Shown here: positions 13,762 to 21,870 of the stretch, piece after piece
Layout of the letters: every line of letters begins with the position of its first letter
Position numbering within the stretch: the first letter of the stretch is position 1
Virus record (IMG/VR): IMGVR_UViG_3300004369_000106
Span: 1-28,018 of that record
Direction: 5' to 3' (one strand)
DNA: 28,018 bases
From: a virus
Notes under the pieces: generated by a model
What the model was told of the DNA's origin: nothing
Databases searched by the model: none
What the model saw: the letters and a program-made list of their open reading frames with translations, nothing else
Translations under genes and position numbers: made by a program

Positions 13762-15141
13762 TTAGTAGGTCGTGTCGGTGGACAAGCCCGCGGCAATGGC
13801 ACCCGAACCCACGCGGCGAATGTTGCCGTCCATGTAGCCGTCGGCAATGACACGGACGACTCCTTTGAGGGCCTCGGTGTACACGTCGACATTGATGGAG
13901 ATGCCCGCCCATGTGCACATGAAGATGTCCGAGGCGTCCACGCACATAATTGGCGACGCCGTGATGGTGTCGGCGGTGTCCGTGTCCCCAAAGTATTCGA
14001 GGGTCTCAAATGAAGCGTTCTTCACGTTGGTCGTAACGAATGCGGGGTGGCCCAACACTTGTTCACCCGCGGCCGCTTGAATCATTCCACCCGCGTCGGC
14101 GGTTTGCGCCAAAAGGTGGCCGTAAATCTCGGGCGACATGAAGAAGGCGCGGTTGAGGTCGTCGGGGTTGCCTCCGAGGTAGACACCCATGAGGCGGGCC
14201 ATGTCCGAGAAGTCGGTGGCCAATCCCGCCGTGTTCGTGCCGTTGCTTCGGCCGACGGAGTGACGGTCCGCGGCTTGCAAACGCTCCCGAACCTCGGTCA
14301 AGACATGCTCGTCGAACTTGGCGGCAATTGCGTTGCCCAAGTCACGGCCGAACAAGTCGTCGAGTTGACCGTTAGCCGAGTACATGAGGTGCTTGGACAC
14401 GTCCACCGCACCCGCGAACCGTGTAGGCTTCAACGTGACGGACTGAAAGTCGGCGGTACCGACTCCAATTTGGTCGCCTTCGTTCGCGTCGCCGTTGCCG
14501 CCGTCGGACACCACGGAGTTTCCTGGCATGGTTGGCAATTTCACGTCACCCGCGAAGCCCGTGAGTTGGGTTGCCCCCGCTTGGGCGACGACGCTTTTGC
14601 CTTGCAAGGACAACGCCGCCTCGAATGCGTTTTCTTGAATCATGCCCCCCACGTTGGCGGAAGCGTGGATGTTGGCGTCGGCGGAGCTAACACCGTAGGC
14701 GGTACGCTTGCCATACGCCAACGCCGCGGGGATGTTGAATTCGCCTCGGAGTGAAATTCCGCTTTCGTTGGCTTCCTTCCGTGCTTCTTCATCCATTTCG
14801 CGGAGTACACCTTCGAGCGGACGCCCTTGGGCGAGGCTACGAATGCCCTCCGTGAGTGAGTGACGCTTGGCAATGTTGTCCATTTCGCGCGCTTCGCTTT
14901 TGCTTGCGCTCATGTCAACGGCCACGGCCTTCTTCCCCGCATTGGCGGCGAACACGGCTTCGTTGTTCTTGGCCCTTTGGATGGCTTCGTCGAGGTCCAC
15001 AATTTTCGCGTGGATGTCGTCTTGGCGTTCGTTCTCCGCTTCGGAGAAGTCACGTTCTTCGGTTGCGACGTTGTCGAGGAGGGTTTCGAGTTCCTCCACC
15101 AACGCGCCGCGTTCCTCCATGAGTTTCTTGGAGTTCTTCAT
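13762..15141 (-). CDS. Major capsid protein (HK97 fold) with N-terminal scaffold domain
   Basis: The start is ATG 15141 (MKNSKKLMEERGALVEELET), overlapping the protease stop by ATGA, giving 459 residues. The first 100 or so residues are a charged coiled coil (the HK97 delta domain) that acts as scaffold and is normally removed by the protease. The mature part contains typical pieces: FEAALSLQGKSVVAQAGATQ, VTLKPTRFAGAVDVSKHLMY, NRAFFMSPEIYGHLLAQTAD and GHPAFVTTNVKNASFETLEY. The cleavage site cannot be fixed by eye. The order portal, protease, capsid confirms the HK97 type. Confidence 0.95.
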   Translation of the reverse strand: MKNSKKLMEERGALVEELETLLDNVATEERDFSEAENERQDDIHAKIVDLDEAIQRAKNNEAVFAANAGKKAVAVDMSASKSEAREMDNIAKRHSLTEGIRSLAQGRPLEGVLREMDEEARKEANESGISLRGEFNIPAALAYGKRTAYGVSSADANIHASANVGGMIQENAFEAALSLQGKSVVAQAGATQLTGFAGDVKLPTMPGNSVVSDGGNGDANEGDQIGVGTADFQSVTLKPTRFAGAVDVSKHLMYSANGQLDDLFGRDLGNAIAAKFDEHVLTEVRERLQAADRHSVGRSNGTNTAGLATDFSDMARLMGVYLGGNPDDLNRAFFMSPEIYGHLLAQTADAGGMIQAAAGEQVLGHPAFVTTNVKNASFETLEYFGDTDTADTITASPIMCVDASDIFMCTWAGISINVDVYTEALKGVVRVIADGYMDGNIRRVGSGAIAAGLSTDTTY

Positions 15142-15824
15142 GAGTTGGTTGTTTTGAGTTTTGCGAGGGCGAGTCGTTGCCGTGACCACTTGACGCGGTC
15201 GTACCTCTTCCCTTCCTCGACTTGGTTTTCGATTTGAGGTTCTTGTTGTGGCGGTGTCGGGAGCGAACGGGCGGCCACATGGGTCGTTTCGTAGGCTCCG
15301 TACGTCGTCACGGACAAGTCGATGAGCGAACCGAGGCGAGTGATGTGGCGGTGTGGTTTGCCGTCACGCTCCTCCCACTCGTCCGCGTCCACGGTGAAGG
15401 CGAACGAGGCTTGGTCGACGTCGCCGCGGAGAATGCTTTGGTGTAGGTCCTTCGCGTAGGTTTGGGGGCCTACGGGGAAGGAGAAAAACAACCCCTTCTC
15501 GTCGACCTTCATGGAGAGGGTGCCTTCGCCGTCACGAGAACGGGCCAAGGGGAAGTTGGGGTCATGGTTGAACAACATTCGGACGTCGTCTTGTAGGACG
15601 TCGGCGAATGCGTCGGGGTCAATGGTTTCGGTGAAGTTGCCGAGGTCGGCTTCGCCGTGGAAGACCGAGGCGTACCCTTCAATCTTGGGTTCGTCCTTTG
15701 CTTCGGGTGAGTCCGACCGCGCTTCGATGGATGTGGTGAAGAATCTTCGTTCCATGTTGTGGTCGTTTTGTCGGTTTTGTTTTCGGCGCGGCTTGTCTTC
15801 GCTTTTGGTGTTGTAGTCGGTCAA
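15138..15824 (-). CDS. Prohead protease (HK97 family, U35)
   Basis: The product is 228 residues from ATG 15824, which overlaps the portal stop; an alternative start is M24 (MERRFFTTSIEA). The family landmarks are present: KIEGYASVFHGEADLGNFTE, RMLFNHDPNFPLARSRDGEG (catalytic H87), DQASFAFTVDADEWEE (catalytic S140) and ITRLGSLIDLSVTTYGAYET. It assembles inside the prohead, cuts the capsid N-terminal domain and then itself. The final 45 residues (TPPQQEPQIENQVEEG...) are low-complexity and basic, and probably contact capsid or get cleaved. Confidence 0.93.
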   Translation of the reverse strand: MTDYNTKSEDKPRRKQNRQNDHNMERRFFTTSIEARSDSPEAKDEPKIEGYASVFHGEADLGNFTETIDPDAFADVLQDDVRMLFNHDPNFPLARSRDGEGTLSMKVDEKGLFFSFPVGPQTYAKDLHQSILRGDVDQASFAFTVDADEWEERDGKPHRHITRLGSLIDLSVTTYGAYETTHVAARSLPTPPQQEPQIENQVEEGKRYDRVKWSRQRLALAKLKTTNS

Positions 15825-17047
15825 GCTTCGGACGTGAGTTTGTCGCCGTAGTCCGCGGCGGAGTTGAGTGGTATTTGGTTGACTTGCACCAAGTGGAGGT
15901 CACCCGCTTCACCGATTCCGTTGAGGTCTTCGAGGGCGCGTACTTCGTTTACGCTCATGAAGCCGTGTTGGAGGGCCGTCGCGTAGTATTCGCGGCGGGA
16001 GTCGAGGTCACCGCGCAACAAGGAGCGCATGTCGAAGCGGATGTTGTATTCACCGCGCTCCCGTTCGGGCAACACCTTCCGCTCCAACTCCATTTCGAAA
16101 CGGCGCGCCCAAGGGATGAGCGTTTGTTGGGCGAAGGCGATGAGTATTTGTTCGACGTTGTTGTACGTCGTGTTCCCTTCCGCTTGAATGAGAATTGGCG
16201 GGATATTGAAAATTCGCGCGACCTCTTCCACTTGGAACTTCCGCGTGGCGATGAATTGCGCCTCGTCGGGCGGAATGGTACTCCGCTCGAATTTGAGGCC
16301 GTGTTCAAGTATGGCCGTCTCGTGCGCGTTGTGGATGCCTTGGTGTTGCGCGCTCCATGTGTTTTTAAGGCGGTGGTATTGTTCGTCCGTCAAGGACTTG
16401 TCGGTCATGAGAAAGCCGCCAATGTTCCCGCCCGTTCCAAAGAACCGCGCGCCGTATTCCATTGCAGCGGCCGATATACCCAAGTTCTCCATGTGGAGAC
16501 GGATGGGGGATTTGCCGCGGAAACATTCCAAGACCACGAGGTCTTCGGGGTAGTACACCGCGCCCGAGGCCTTGTCACGGAAGATTCTTTGTCCTTCGTA
16601 GGTGTCCCGCGCAATGCCGAGGGGGTCGAGGGGGTGAAGGGCCGCCGCGCGACCCGTTACCGAACCCCGTTCAATTGATGCGTACGCACACCCGTACATG
16701 AGGGCGTCGGACAACATGCGCTCGACAAATGTGAAGGACGTGAGGTCCTCGTTGGGTTCGGAGTTGAGAAGAACAAAGGCGGGGTGTTCCTTGGCCAAGC
16801 TTTTCCCGTCTACCGTTTCGCGGTAGAGGTTGAGAGGCAAGGACGCGAGCGTCGAGGAGATTTTGTTTACCGCGGCGTACACGGAAGAAAGGGACAAGGC
16901 CCCCTCTTCGTCTACATGAACGCCCGAGTGGGTGTTGCGACCGAAGACACCCATGAAGGGGTGGTGGGGTACTTTGTGCCGCTCCTCGGCGTCCTTCTTT
17001 GGACGGCGGAAGCGTTGGAGAAAGTCAAGTTCGAGGGAGAACCGCAT
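15821..17047 (-). CDS. Portal protein (HK97 family)
   Basis: Taking ATG 17047 (MRFSLELDFLQRFRRPKKDA), the product is 408 residues; a start at 17065 would add six. Portal hallmarks include SLSSVYAAVNKISSTLASLP with LNLYRE, FVLLNSEPNEDLTSFTFVER, a central PLDPLGIARDTYEGQ, ENLGISAAAMEYGARFFGTG, and the helix ARIFNIPPILIQAEGNTTYN followed by NVEQILIAFAQQTLIPWARR. It forms the twelve-subunit ring through which DNA enters and leaves the capsid. Its stop overlaps the protease start. Confidence 0.95.
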   Translation of the reverse strand: MRFSLELDFLQRFRRPKKDAEERHKVPHHPFMGVFGRNTHSGVHVDEEGALSLSSVYAAVNKISSTLASLPLNLYRETVDGKSLAKEHPAFVLLNSEPNEDLTSFTFVERMLSDALMYGCAYASIERGSVTGRAAALHPLDPLGIARDTYEGQRIFRDKASGAVYYPEDLVVLECFRGKSPIRLHMENLGISAAAMEYGARFFGTGGNIGGFLMTDKSLTDEQYHRLKNTWSAQHQGIHNAHETAILEHGLKFERSTIPPDEAQFIATRKFQVEEVARIFNIPPILIQAEGNTTYNNVEQILIAFAQQTLIPWARRFEMELERKVLPERERGEYNIRFDMRSLLRGDLDSRREYYATALQHGFMSVNEVRALEDLNGIGEAGDLHLVQVNQIPLNSAADYGDKLTSEA

Positions 17048-17090
17048 GGCGCGAAACTCCCACACCCGCTTCGCGGGGGCGTTGACGTCG

Positions 17091-17327
17091 TCAAGTTTTG
17101 CGGCGCGCCTTGCTCCACTTGGAGAGAACGGTGGCGAACACCTCGTGGCCGTTGTACCGTGTGCGGCCGAATATGGTCATGTGGTCGTCTTCTACCGACC
17201 AATACGCCTCCCCGTTCTTGGAGTGGTTGGGGAGTCGTTTGAAGTACTCGTCGACGAACCCTTCTCGGGTTGAGATTTTGGAGGCGAGTTCGAGGAGTTT
17301 TTTGGGGTCTTTGGGTTGGTATGTCAC
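17091..17327 (-). CDS. Small protein between terminase and portal, 78 aa
   Basis: The ATG at 17327 overlaps the stop of the large terminase (ATGA), and the stop lies 43 bases before the portal start, so it is part of the packaging block. The sequence MTYQPKDPKKLLELASKIST is helical, with later EDDHMTIFGRTRYNGHEVFA and an Arg/Lys-rich end SKWSKARRKT. No family is recognised. Position suggests a packaging or portal accessory role, but this is inference only. Confidence 0.65.
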   Translation of the reverse strand: MTYQPKDPKKLLELASKISTREGFVDEYFKRLPNHSKNGEAYWSVEDDHMTIFGRTRYNGHEVFATVLSKWSKARRKT

Positions 17328-19030
17328 AAGGTTCGGATGTCGTAGTTGTCGGGAATGTTGGAGGGGGCTTTTGCTTGGTCGGTCATGGCTTGGCCGATGG
17401 CCATGACGTGGGCCACGACCCCGTCAATTTTGTCTCCCGACTTCTCCTTGTCGGGTTTGATGTTGCCCGAAGGGTCCGTCTTCAATGTGACGTTCCCCAA
17501 CATGTAACGGAAGACGGGGTCTCCGTTGTGGGCGATTTTCCCTTCGGCCATGAGGCGTTCGACTTCCTTTGTTGGTGTCGACATGGAGACGAAGCCTTGT
17601 CCGTAGGGTTGGAGGTTGAGACCGTCGGCGGCAAGGTTGAGGACGAGTTGGGAGGAGTTGTAACGGTCGAACGCGATGGCCTCCACGTTGTACCTCGTGG
17701 CGAGTGCGTCTTTGTCGTACCCAACCACACCTCCTTCAATGTGGAAGCCCGTGAGAAAACGTCGTATGGCGTCGTAGTCGGTGACGTTGCCTTCGGTCAC
17801 GAAGACGTTGTCGAGGGCTTCGAAGGACTCGTATATGTGAGAACCGCTTGTGGCAAGGCGGCGGGCGATGGCCTCTTCGGGCAACCAATACCAAGACCGC
17901 GTCAAGTACCCACCGTCTTCGGTTGGCCACACAAGGTTCAAGGCGGTCACGTCCGAAACCGAGGCAAGGTCGAGGCCGCCCCAACACTTGGCCGTTGGGC
18001 TTGGCTCCTCTTCGCTTTGGTTGGCCAAGAAGGTCTCGTCTTGAATCCACACCGCCGAACTCCTCACCCACTCGTTGAGGTGCTTGGTTCGAAAGTTGGT
18101 CAACATGCTCCCCCCGTAGATGCGCGCTTGGTTGAGTTCTTTTTGGAGGTACTCGGTGGAGATTGTCTCCCCCAACGACGGGTTCGCCTTCACCCATGTC
18201 GAAGGGTCGCCGAAGTCGTCTTCTTCGTCGAGGGTGTACACGAGGGCAAACAACGAGTCGTCCTTGGCCTTGCCTTCGAGGACGTCACACGACGAGCGCA
18301 TGAGTTGAAAACATGGTCCGTCGACATTGAACCCCGCGGTGGTTATGACGGCAATGAGAGGCGACGTTCGCGCGCCCGTGGCCGACTTTAAGACGTTCAA
18401 CAACCCCGCGTCCTTGTGTGCGTGGAACTCGTCGAGAACGCCACACGAGACGGAGAGACCGTCGAGGGAGTTGTGGTCACTTGACAAGGGGACGCAACGG
18501 GAGGCGGTTTGCTTCACCGTGAGGTTGTTGCGAAGCACGGTCACACGCTTCGAGAGTGCGGGCGAACTCTTCGCCATTCGTGTCGCCTCGTCGTGGGCGA
18601 TTTTGGCTTGGTCCTTCTTGGTTGCGGCAAAGACAACCTCGGCGGCGGGTTCGCCGTCAAAGTCCAACATGGCGAGACCGATTCCCGCAAGGAGTTGGGT
18701 TTTGCCGTTCTTCCGCGCGACTTGCGTGTACAAGGTGGAGAAGCGGCGGGAGCCGTCTTCCTTCTTCCAACCAAACAAGGACGCGACCGCGAATTGTTGC
18801 CACGGCAAAAGGTAGAAGGGTTGTCCCGCCCACTTCCCCTTCGAGTGCTTCAAGAAGCGTTCAAAGAAGGCGATGAATTTATGGGCCTCGACTTGGTCGA
18901 AGTACAACCCGCGCTCCGCTCCGTGTTCGAGGTCGTCAAGGTGACGTTGACACGCAAGGCGAACCCAACGAGACGCGGGGATGGTCCCGTCGAGTACTTC
19001 TTCGACGTATTTGTCCCAAGGCGTCGTCAC
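17324..19030 (-). CDS. terL: Terminase large subunit
   Basis: This 568-residue protein has an N-terminal ATPase with Walker A ARKNGKT (105-111) and Walker B VLDEFH (198-203, D200/E201 catalytic). The coupling motif region is LIAVITTAGFNVDGPCFQLM, and the C-terminal RNase-H-like nuclease begins WGGLDLASVSDVTALNLVWP (D354) with later acidic residues around GDKIDGVVAH. It belongs to the Terminase_1 / P27-partner group of HK97-like phages. It translocates DNA into the prohead and cuts concatemers. Start ATG 19030 overlaps the small-subunit stop. Confidence 0.96.
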   Translation of the reverse strand: MTTPWDKYVEEVLDGTIPASRWVRLACQRHLDDLEHGAERGLYFDQVEAHKFIAFFERFLKHSKGKWAGQPFYLLPWQQFAVASLFGWKKEDGSRRFSTLYTQVARKNGKTQLLAGIGLAMLDFDGEPAAEVVFAATKKDQAKIAHDEATRMAKSSPALSKRVTVLRNNLTVKQTASRCVPLSSDHNSLDGLSVSCGVLDEFHAHKDAGLLNVLKSATGARTSPLIAVITTAGFNVDGPCFQLMRSSCDVLEGKAKDDSLFALVYTLDEEDDFGDPSTWVKANPSLGETISTEYLQKELNQARIYGGSMLTNFRTKHLNEWVRSSAVWIQDETFLANQSEEEPSPTAKCWGGLDLASVSDVTALNLVWPTEDGGYLTRSWYWLPEEAIARRLATSGSHIYESFEALDNVFVTEGNVTDYDAIRRFLTGFHIEGGVVGYDKDALATRYNVEAIAFDRYNSSQLVLNLAADGLNLQPYGQGFVSMSTPTKEVERLMAEGKIAHNGDPVFRYMLGNVTLKTDPSGNIKPDKEKSGDKIDGVVAHVMAIGQAMTDQAKAPSNIPDNYDIRTL

Positions 19031-19506
19031 CCCATGCTCGACATTTTCAGGGCTTCGTACGGGTCGACTTCTTTGGACTTGGTCTCGGCGAAGGCCATGA
19101 GTTTCTCACGGTCGGCGGGAGACAACCCAAGCTTCGACGAAAGTGTGAGGACGGCTTTGGTAGCGCGCTCGAAGGCGGTGTACGTCCCCGAGATGTTCGT
19201 GGCCCCACTTTCGAAGGTTTGGACAACGTCGTCGAGTGTTTGGATGTCGTTGGCCGCGGTCACAAGGAGGTCGAGGTTTTTGGCGAGTACCGACAACAAG
19301 ACGGCGTCTACCTTCCGCAAGACCTCGGCTTCGTTGAGGTGTTCAATGGTCAAGTCGTAGAATTCCCGCGCCCTTGGGTTGAGTTCAAGGACGGGTTGGG
19401 GGAACTCGGCTTTGTCCACCGTCGAGGGCTTGACGGCAATGTCACGGTCGGGGCGGAGTGTGCCTTGGAGGGCTTTGAGTTGTTTGGGCTTTGGTGGTCG
19501 GGCCAT
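19027..19506 (-). CDS. terS: Terminase small subunit (P27 family)
   Basis: The 159 residues begin MARPPKPKQLKALQGTLRPD, the typical P27-family opening (R-P-x-K-P-x-x-L-K-x-L-x-G-T-x-R-x-D), followed by FPQPVLELNPRAREFYDLTI, DAVLLSVLAKNLDLLVTAAN and the C-terminal LSSKLGLSPADREKLMAF. It recognises the packaging site and hands DNA to the large subunit. With an HNH nuclease just upstream, it suggests cos-type packaging. The gene is coupled to terL by ATGA overlap. Confidence 0.93.
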   Translation of the reverse strand: MARPPKPKQLKALQGTLRPDRDIAVKPSTVDKAEFPQPVLELNPRAREFYDLTIEHLNEAEVLRKVDAVLLSVLAKNLDLLVTAANDIQTLDDVVQTFESGATNISGTYTAFERATKAVLTLSSKLGLSPADREKLMAFAETKSKEVDPYEALKMSSMG

Positions 19507-19509
19507 GTT

Positions 19510-19803
19510 TTATTCTTGGTAGTCCTCGGGGTCGTAGCCGCCTCCGTCTTGGATGTATTCGACAATCTCCAATTCCAACTCCTCAAACACTTGGTCACCG
19601 AGGACGGCGAACAAAAGGTTGGTCACGTCTACACCCTTGTACTTCATTCGGAGAAGTTCAACGGACGGCGGTTCGGGTGGACACCCGCTCCCGTCGGCGT
19701 AGTACATGACACCCGCGTCTCCCGCGTCGTAGTCGTACACCACCTCAACGGCGTCTTCCGTGTTGTCGTGGGTCCATTCCCAATACCAAGTCGCGTTCTT
19801 CAT
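19510..19803 (-). CDS. Acidic hypothetical protein, 97 aa
   Basis: This begins MKNATWYWEWTHDNTEDAVE and is strongly acidic, with many Asp, Glu and Tyr residues (VEVVYDYDAGDAGVMYYADG, ending YIQDGGGYDPEDYQE). It lies between the HNH nuclease and the small terminase and is separated from the latter by three bases. Its high negative charge and place could suit a DNA-mimic or packaging accessory, but there is no direct evidence and no recognised family. Confidence 0.65.
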   Translation of the reverse strand: MKNATWYWEWTHDNTEDAVEVVYDYDAGDAGVMYYADGSGCPPEPPSVELLRMKYKGVDVTNLLFAVLGDQVFEELELEIVEYIQDGGGYDPEDYQE

Positions 19804-19905
19804 GTGATACTCCCCCCTTGGGGATTTTGGCGGGGTTTACGAGATGACACGCGACGGTCTTCCTTCAAACGGTCGTCCGATGTGTGACCCCCCTTCCCCC
19901 CTGAA

Positions 19906-20226
19906 TTATTTGTGGCCGTGGGATTCGCGGCCGCTTTTCTTGTTGTGGCACGAGTCGCAAAGGCTTTGAAGGTTCGAGAAGTCCCAAAACCCTCCGCCGT
20001 CACGGACTCGTTGTTTGTGGTCAACAACGCGGGCGGGCCGAACCCGCCCCGCGTCTTGACATGAGTTACAAAGTGGCGACCGTTCGAGGACGAGTTGACG
20101 AAGACGACGCCACCGCGCGGTATTGTACCGCGGGTCTCGGGCGTGTGGTGAACGCGCCCCGCTTTTGTGGTTTGGGTCGTCTTTGACCCAAGGTCTTCGT
20201 GGGTTCTTCCATGAGAAGGTCGGCAC
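19906..20226 (-). CDS. HNH endonuclease
   Basis: The preferred start is GTG 20226 (VPTFSWKNPRRPWVKDDPNH; 106 aa), because related phage HNH proteins open with M-P-x-x ... RPW. An ATG at 20322 would add 32 unconvincing residues. The domain is complete: YNTARWRRLRQLVLERSPLC then NSCQDAG (first C-x2-C), RVVDHKQRVRDGGGFWDFSN (DH), and LQSLCDSCHNKKSG (second C-x2-C with HNK). In HK97-type phages an HNH protein beside terminase is needed for cos cleavage and packaging. It is the first gene of the late block. Confidence 0.9.
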   Translation of the reverse strand: MPTFSWKNPRRPWVKDDPNHKSGARSPHARDPRYNTARWRRLRQLVLERSPLCNSCQDAGRVRPARVVDHKQRVRDGGGFWDFSNLQSLCDSCHNKKSGRESHGHK

Positions 20227-20330
20227 GTCGCAAAGGTCCGACCTCGTCCGCGTCAAATTACGGGTGTGGAGAGGGGTAGGTGTAATTTTGTGCGCGGCAC
20301 ACCTTGGCCGCCGTTTTCCCAAAGTCCGCG

Positions 20331-20398
20331 TATAAGGTCCTTACTCGTCCCCCTTAAAGGGGGACAAGGACCGTTTACGGTATAAGGACCGTATACCG
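20331..20398. other. Cluster of inverted repeats, candidate cos / packaging site or operator
   Basis: Three nested or adjacent palindromes lie here. GTCCCCCTT-A-AAGGGGGAC (20347-20365) is a perfect 9-bp inverted repeat. It is framed by GGTCCTT (20336-20342) and AAGGACC (20366-20372). Then CGGTATA (20378-20384) and TATACCG (20392-20398) flank AGGACCG. TATAAGG occurs at both ends. No U-tract follows on either strand, so it is not a standard terminator. It sits directly before the HNH-terminase genes. Confidence 0.5.
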
Positions 20399-20471
20399 CG
20401 GGCGCGCGTCTACACAAGACGGAGTCGCCCTCGACAAGTGTGGAGAGTGTTGGGTGTTACTTGGTGCCGAG
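20399..20471. other. Spacer between the 388-aa gene and the palindrome cluster
   Basis: A GC-rich spacer of about 70 bp starts CGCGGGCGCGCG and contains no gene. No promoter of the TAnnTTTG type was seen here for the late block, so late transcription either uses a different signal or needs an activator. Confidence 0.4.
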
Positions 20472-21638
20472 TCAGTCGAAGCCCGACATGTGAACGCGGC
20501 TTGGACCCTTTACCCACATGGGTTTCTCGTCGGTGCCGAGGTTCTTGTACTTCACGGTCACGGACACCGTGAACTCCCCGTTGTCGTCCAACATTTCCGC
20601 GACAAGGGGTTGGTGTAGTTTAATTACCTCCAACAAGTTCTCGGGCGTCTCGTCTTCTTCGACCACTTCGACTTCGGGTTCGGGTTCGGGCATGACAACA
20701 CCTTCGGCGGCTTTGGCTTTGGCTTCGAAAAGTTCTTCGAGTTCCTTTTGCCGCTTGGCCTCCCGCGCGTCTTTCTCGTTGTCCGCGGCTTCCCTTTGAA
20801 GGACTCGTTGGGTAACACGGCCGCGTCCGCTACCTACCCCAAACTTCAACCCTTCAAACTCCATGCACCACTCTTCGGCAAGGTCGGAGTGTTCGGTACG
20901 GGCCTCGTCACTCACCCCGAAGCGGACAAGCGGGAAGCGGTCCAACCACTCAATGTCCTCGGTGGAAGTCCACAAGTACCAAACGTCTCCCCCGTTCTCG
21001 TACTTCTTCTTCGCCTCCTCGAACTTCTCGGCGCGCTTCTCGGGGTCGATGTCGCGCCACGCGGGGTTCGCGGGGTCGGCCATGAATTGTACTTCGGGGT
21101 TCTCGGCAATCTCGACACCTTGCGAGACCGCGTCCACCAATTCCCTCGTCCTAATGGTAAAGCCTTCGGCCTCCATTGCCGTCGTTACGTCGTGGATGAA
21201 GTGGTCGGTGATGTCGTAGGACGGCCCCGTGTAAAGACGGACGCGCTTCCGCTTCATGCCGCCGTTGTCGGTGTACCACACTTCCCTCTTCGCGTCGGTC
21301 TCCCAATGCGCTCGAAAAACCTTCATCCACGTTTGCCTCCGCTTGGTAAATGCTTCTTCAATCTCCTCCCACTTCAAGCTTCGACCCTCGAAGAACTCCT
21401 CTTCTTTGAGGTTGTCCAACAAGCACCGCACCCACGCCGCGCGCATGAGAAATTGGGTTTTGCGTAATTCTTCGGCCTTCGCGCGCTTGGCTTCCTTGGC
21501 GTGGTCGCGCAACACCCCCTTGTTGACGGTGAGAAGCTTGACGTGTTCGTTGGCCGCAACCGCCCGTTCTCGTTCAAGTCGAGTCATGCTTTGAACGGCC
21601 GCCTTCTTCGAGGCTTTCGAGTACAATGGGAACTTCAT
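20472..21638 (-). CDS. Unrecognised 388-aa protein with its own promoter
   Basis: The start is ATG 21638 (MKFPLYSKASKKAAVQSMTR), 28 bases after a TATGTTTG element; longer upstream reading lies before the promoter. Residues 1-75 are a charged helix (LERERAVAANEHVKLLTVNK, DHAKEAKRAKAEELRKTQFL). The middle is mixed alpha/beta (EVWYTDNGGMKRKRVRLYTG, TDHFIHDVTTAMEAEGFTIR). After about 300 comes a Lys/Glu coiled coil (EAKRQKELEELFEAKAKAAE) and a PEPEPEVEVVEEDETPE linker, then a C-terminal beta segment (GEFTVSVTVKYKNLG). I do not recognise a family. It is transcribed away from the replication block, between it and terminase, where regulators or DNA-handling proteins are often found. Confidence 0.7.
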   Translation of the reverse strand: MKFPLYSKASKKAAVQSMTRLERERAVAANEHVKLLTVNKGVLRDHAKEAKRAKAEELRKTQFLMRAAWVRCLLDNLKEEEFFEGRSLKWEEIEEAFTKRRQTWMKVFRAHWETDAKREVWYTDNGGMKRKRVRLYTGPSYDITDHFIHDVTTAMEAEGFTIRTRELVDAVSQGVEIAENPEVQFMADPANPAWRDIDPEKRAEKFEEAKKKYENGGDVWYLWTSTEDIEWLDRFPLVRFGVSDEARTEHSDLAEEWCMEFEGLKFGVGSGRGRVTQRVLQREAADNEKDAREAKRQKELEELFEAKAKAAEGVVMPEPEPEVEVVEEDETPENLLEVIKLHQPLVAEMLDDNGEFTVSVTVKYKNLGTDEKPMWVKGPSRVHMSGFD

Positions 21639-21666
21639 GGGAAGCGTGAATTGAAGATTGACAAGG

Positions 21667-21700
21667 CAAACATACGCCATTTTGTGCGTGTCTCGACAAT
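21667..21700 (-). promoter_or_regulatory. Bacteroidota-type promoter (copy C) of the 388-aa gene
   Basis: The minus strand has -7 TATGTTTG (21674-21667), identical to copies A and B. A 22-base spacer separates it from ATTG (21700-21697), a one-base variant of the -33 TTTG. The leader to ATG 21638 is about 22 bases. Confidence 0.7.
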
Positions 21701-21813
21701 GAGAGAAGCGAATTTCTACGCCTTGAAGGAGCGAAACCCCACAAAATACGGGCCTCTTGGCCATTGTGGACAATTTTCGGTCGCAAGAACCGCCATTCTT
21801 TGTTCTTCTTGCG

Positions 21814-21821
21814 TAATTTTG
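21814..21821 (+). promoter_or_regulatory. Possible -7 element for the early plus-strand block
   Basis: TAATTTTG fits TAnnTTTG and lies 49 bases before ATG 21871. No TTTG is found at the expected distance upstream (the nearest is 11 bases away), so this is weak; the promoter may be activator-dependent. Confidence 0.3.
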
Positions 21822-21870
21822 AGCCGTGAAGTGACCCAACGAAGGGTCGCAAACGACACAAAAGTACGAC

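Larger units (their letters stand above)
21639..21870. other. Divergent control region between the 388-aa gene and the early block
   Basis: These 232 bp carry the leftward promoter at 21667-21700, a weak rightward TAATTTTG element, and the inverted repeat ATTGT-GG-ACAAT (21763-21774). TTGTCCACA on the minus strand (21773-21765) differs from the DnaA-box consensus TTATCCACA at one base. This is the best place for lysis-lysogeny operators or a replication origin, but no repeat array confirms either. Confidence 0.5.

Noticed and set aside
17270-18391. Plus-strand open frame of 373 codons opposite the large terminase
   Set aside because: Antisense of the conserved nuclease and ATPase regions; composition is mirror-like (Val/Gly/Arg).
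19800-19905. Possible mini-gene ending with ATGA overlap at the 97-aa gene
   Set aside because: Only a TTG start of about 22 codons is available within the gap after the HNH stop; no support beyond the overlap.
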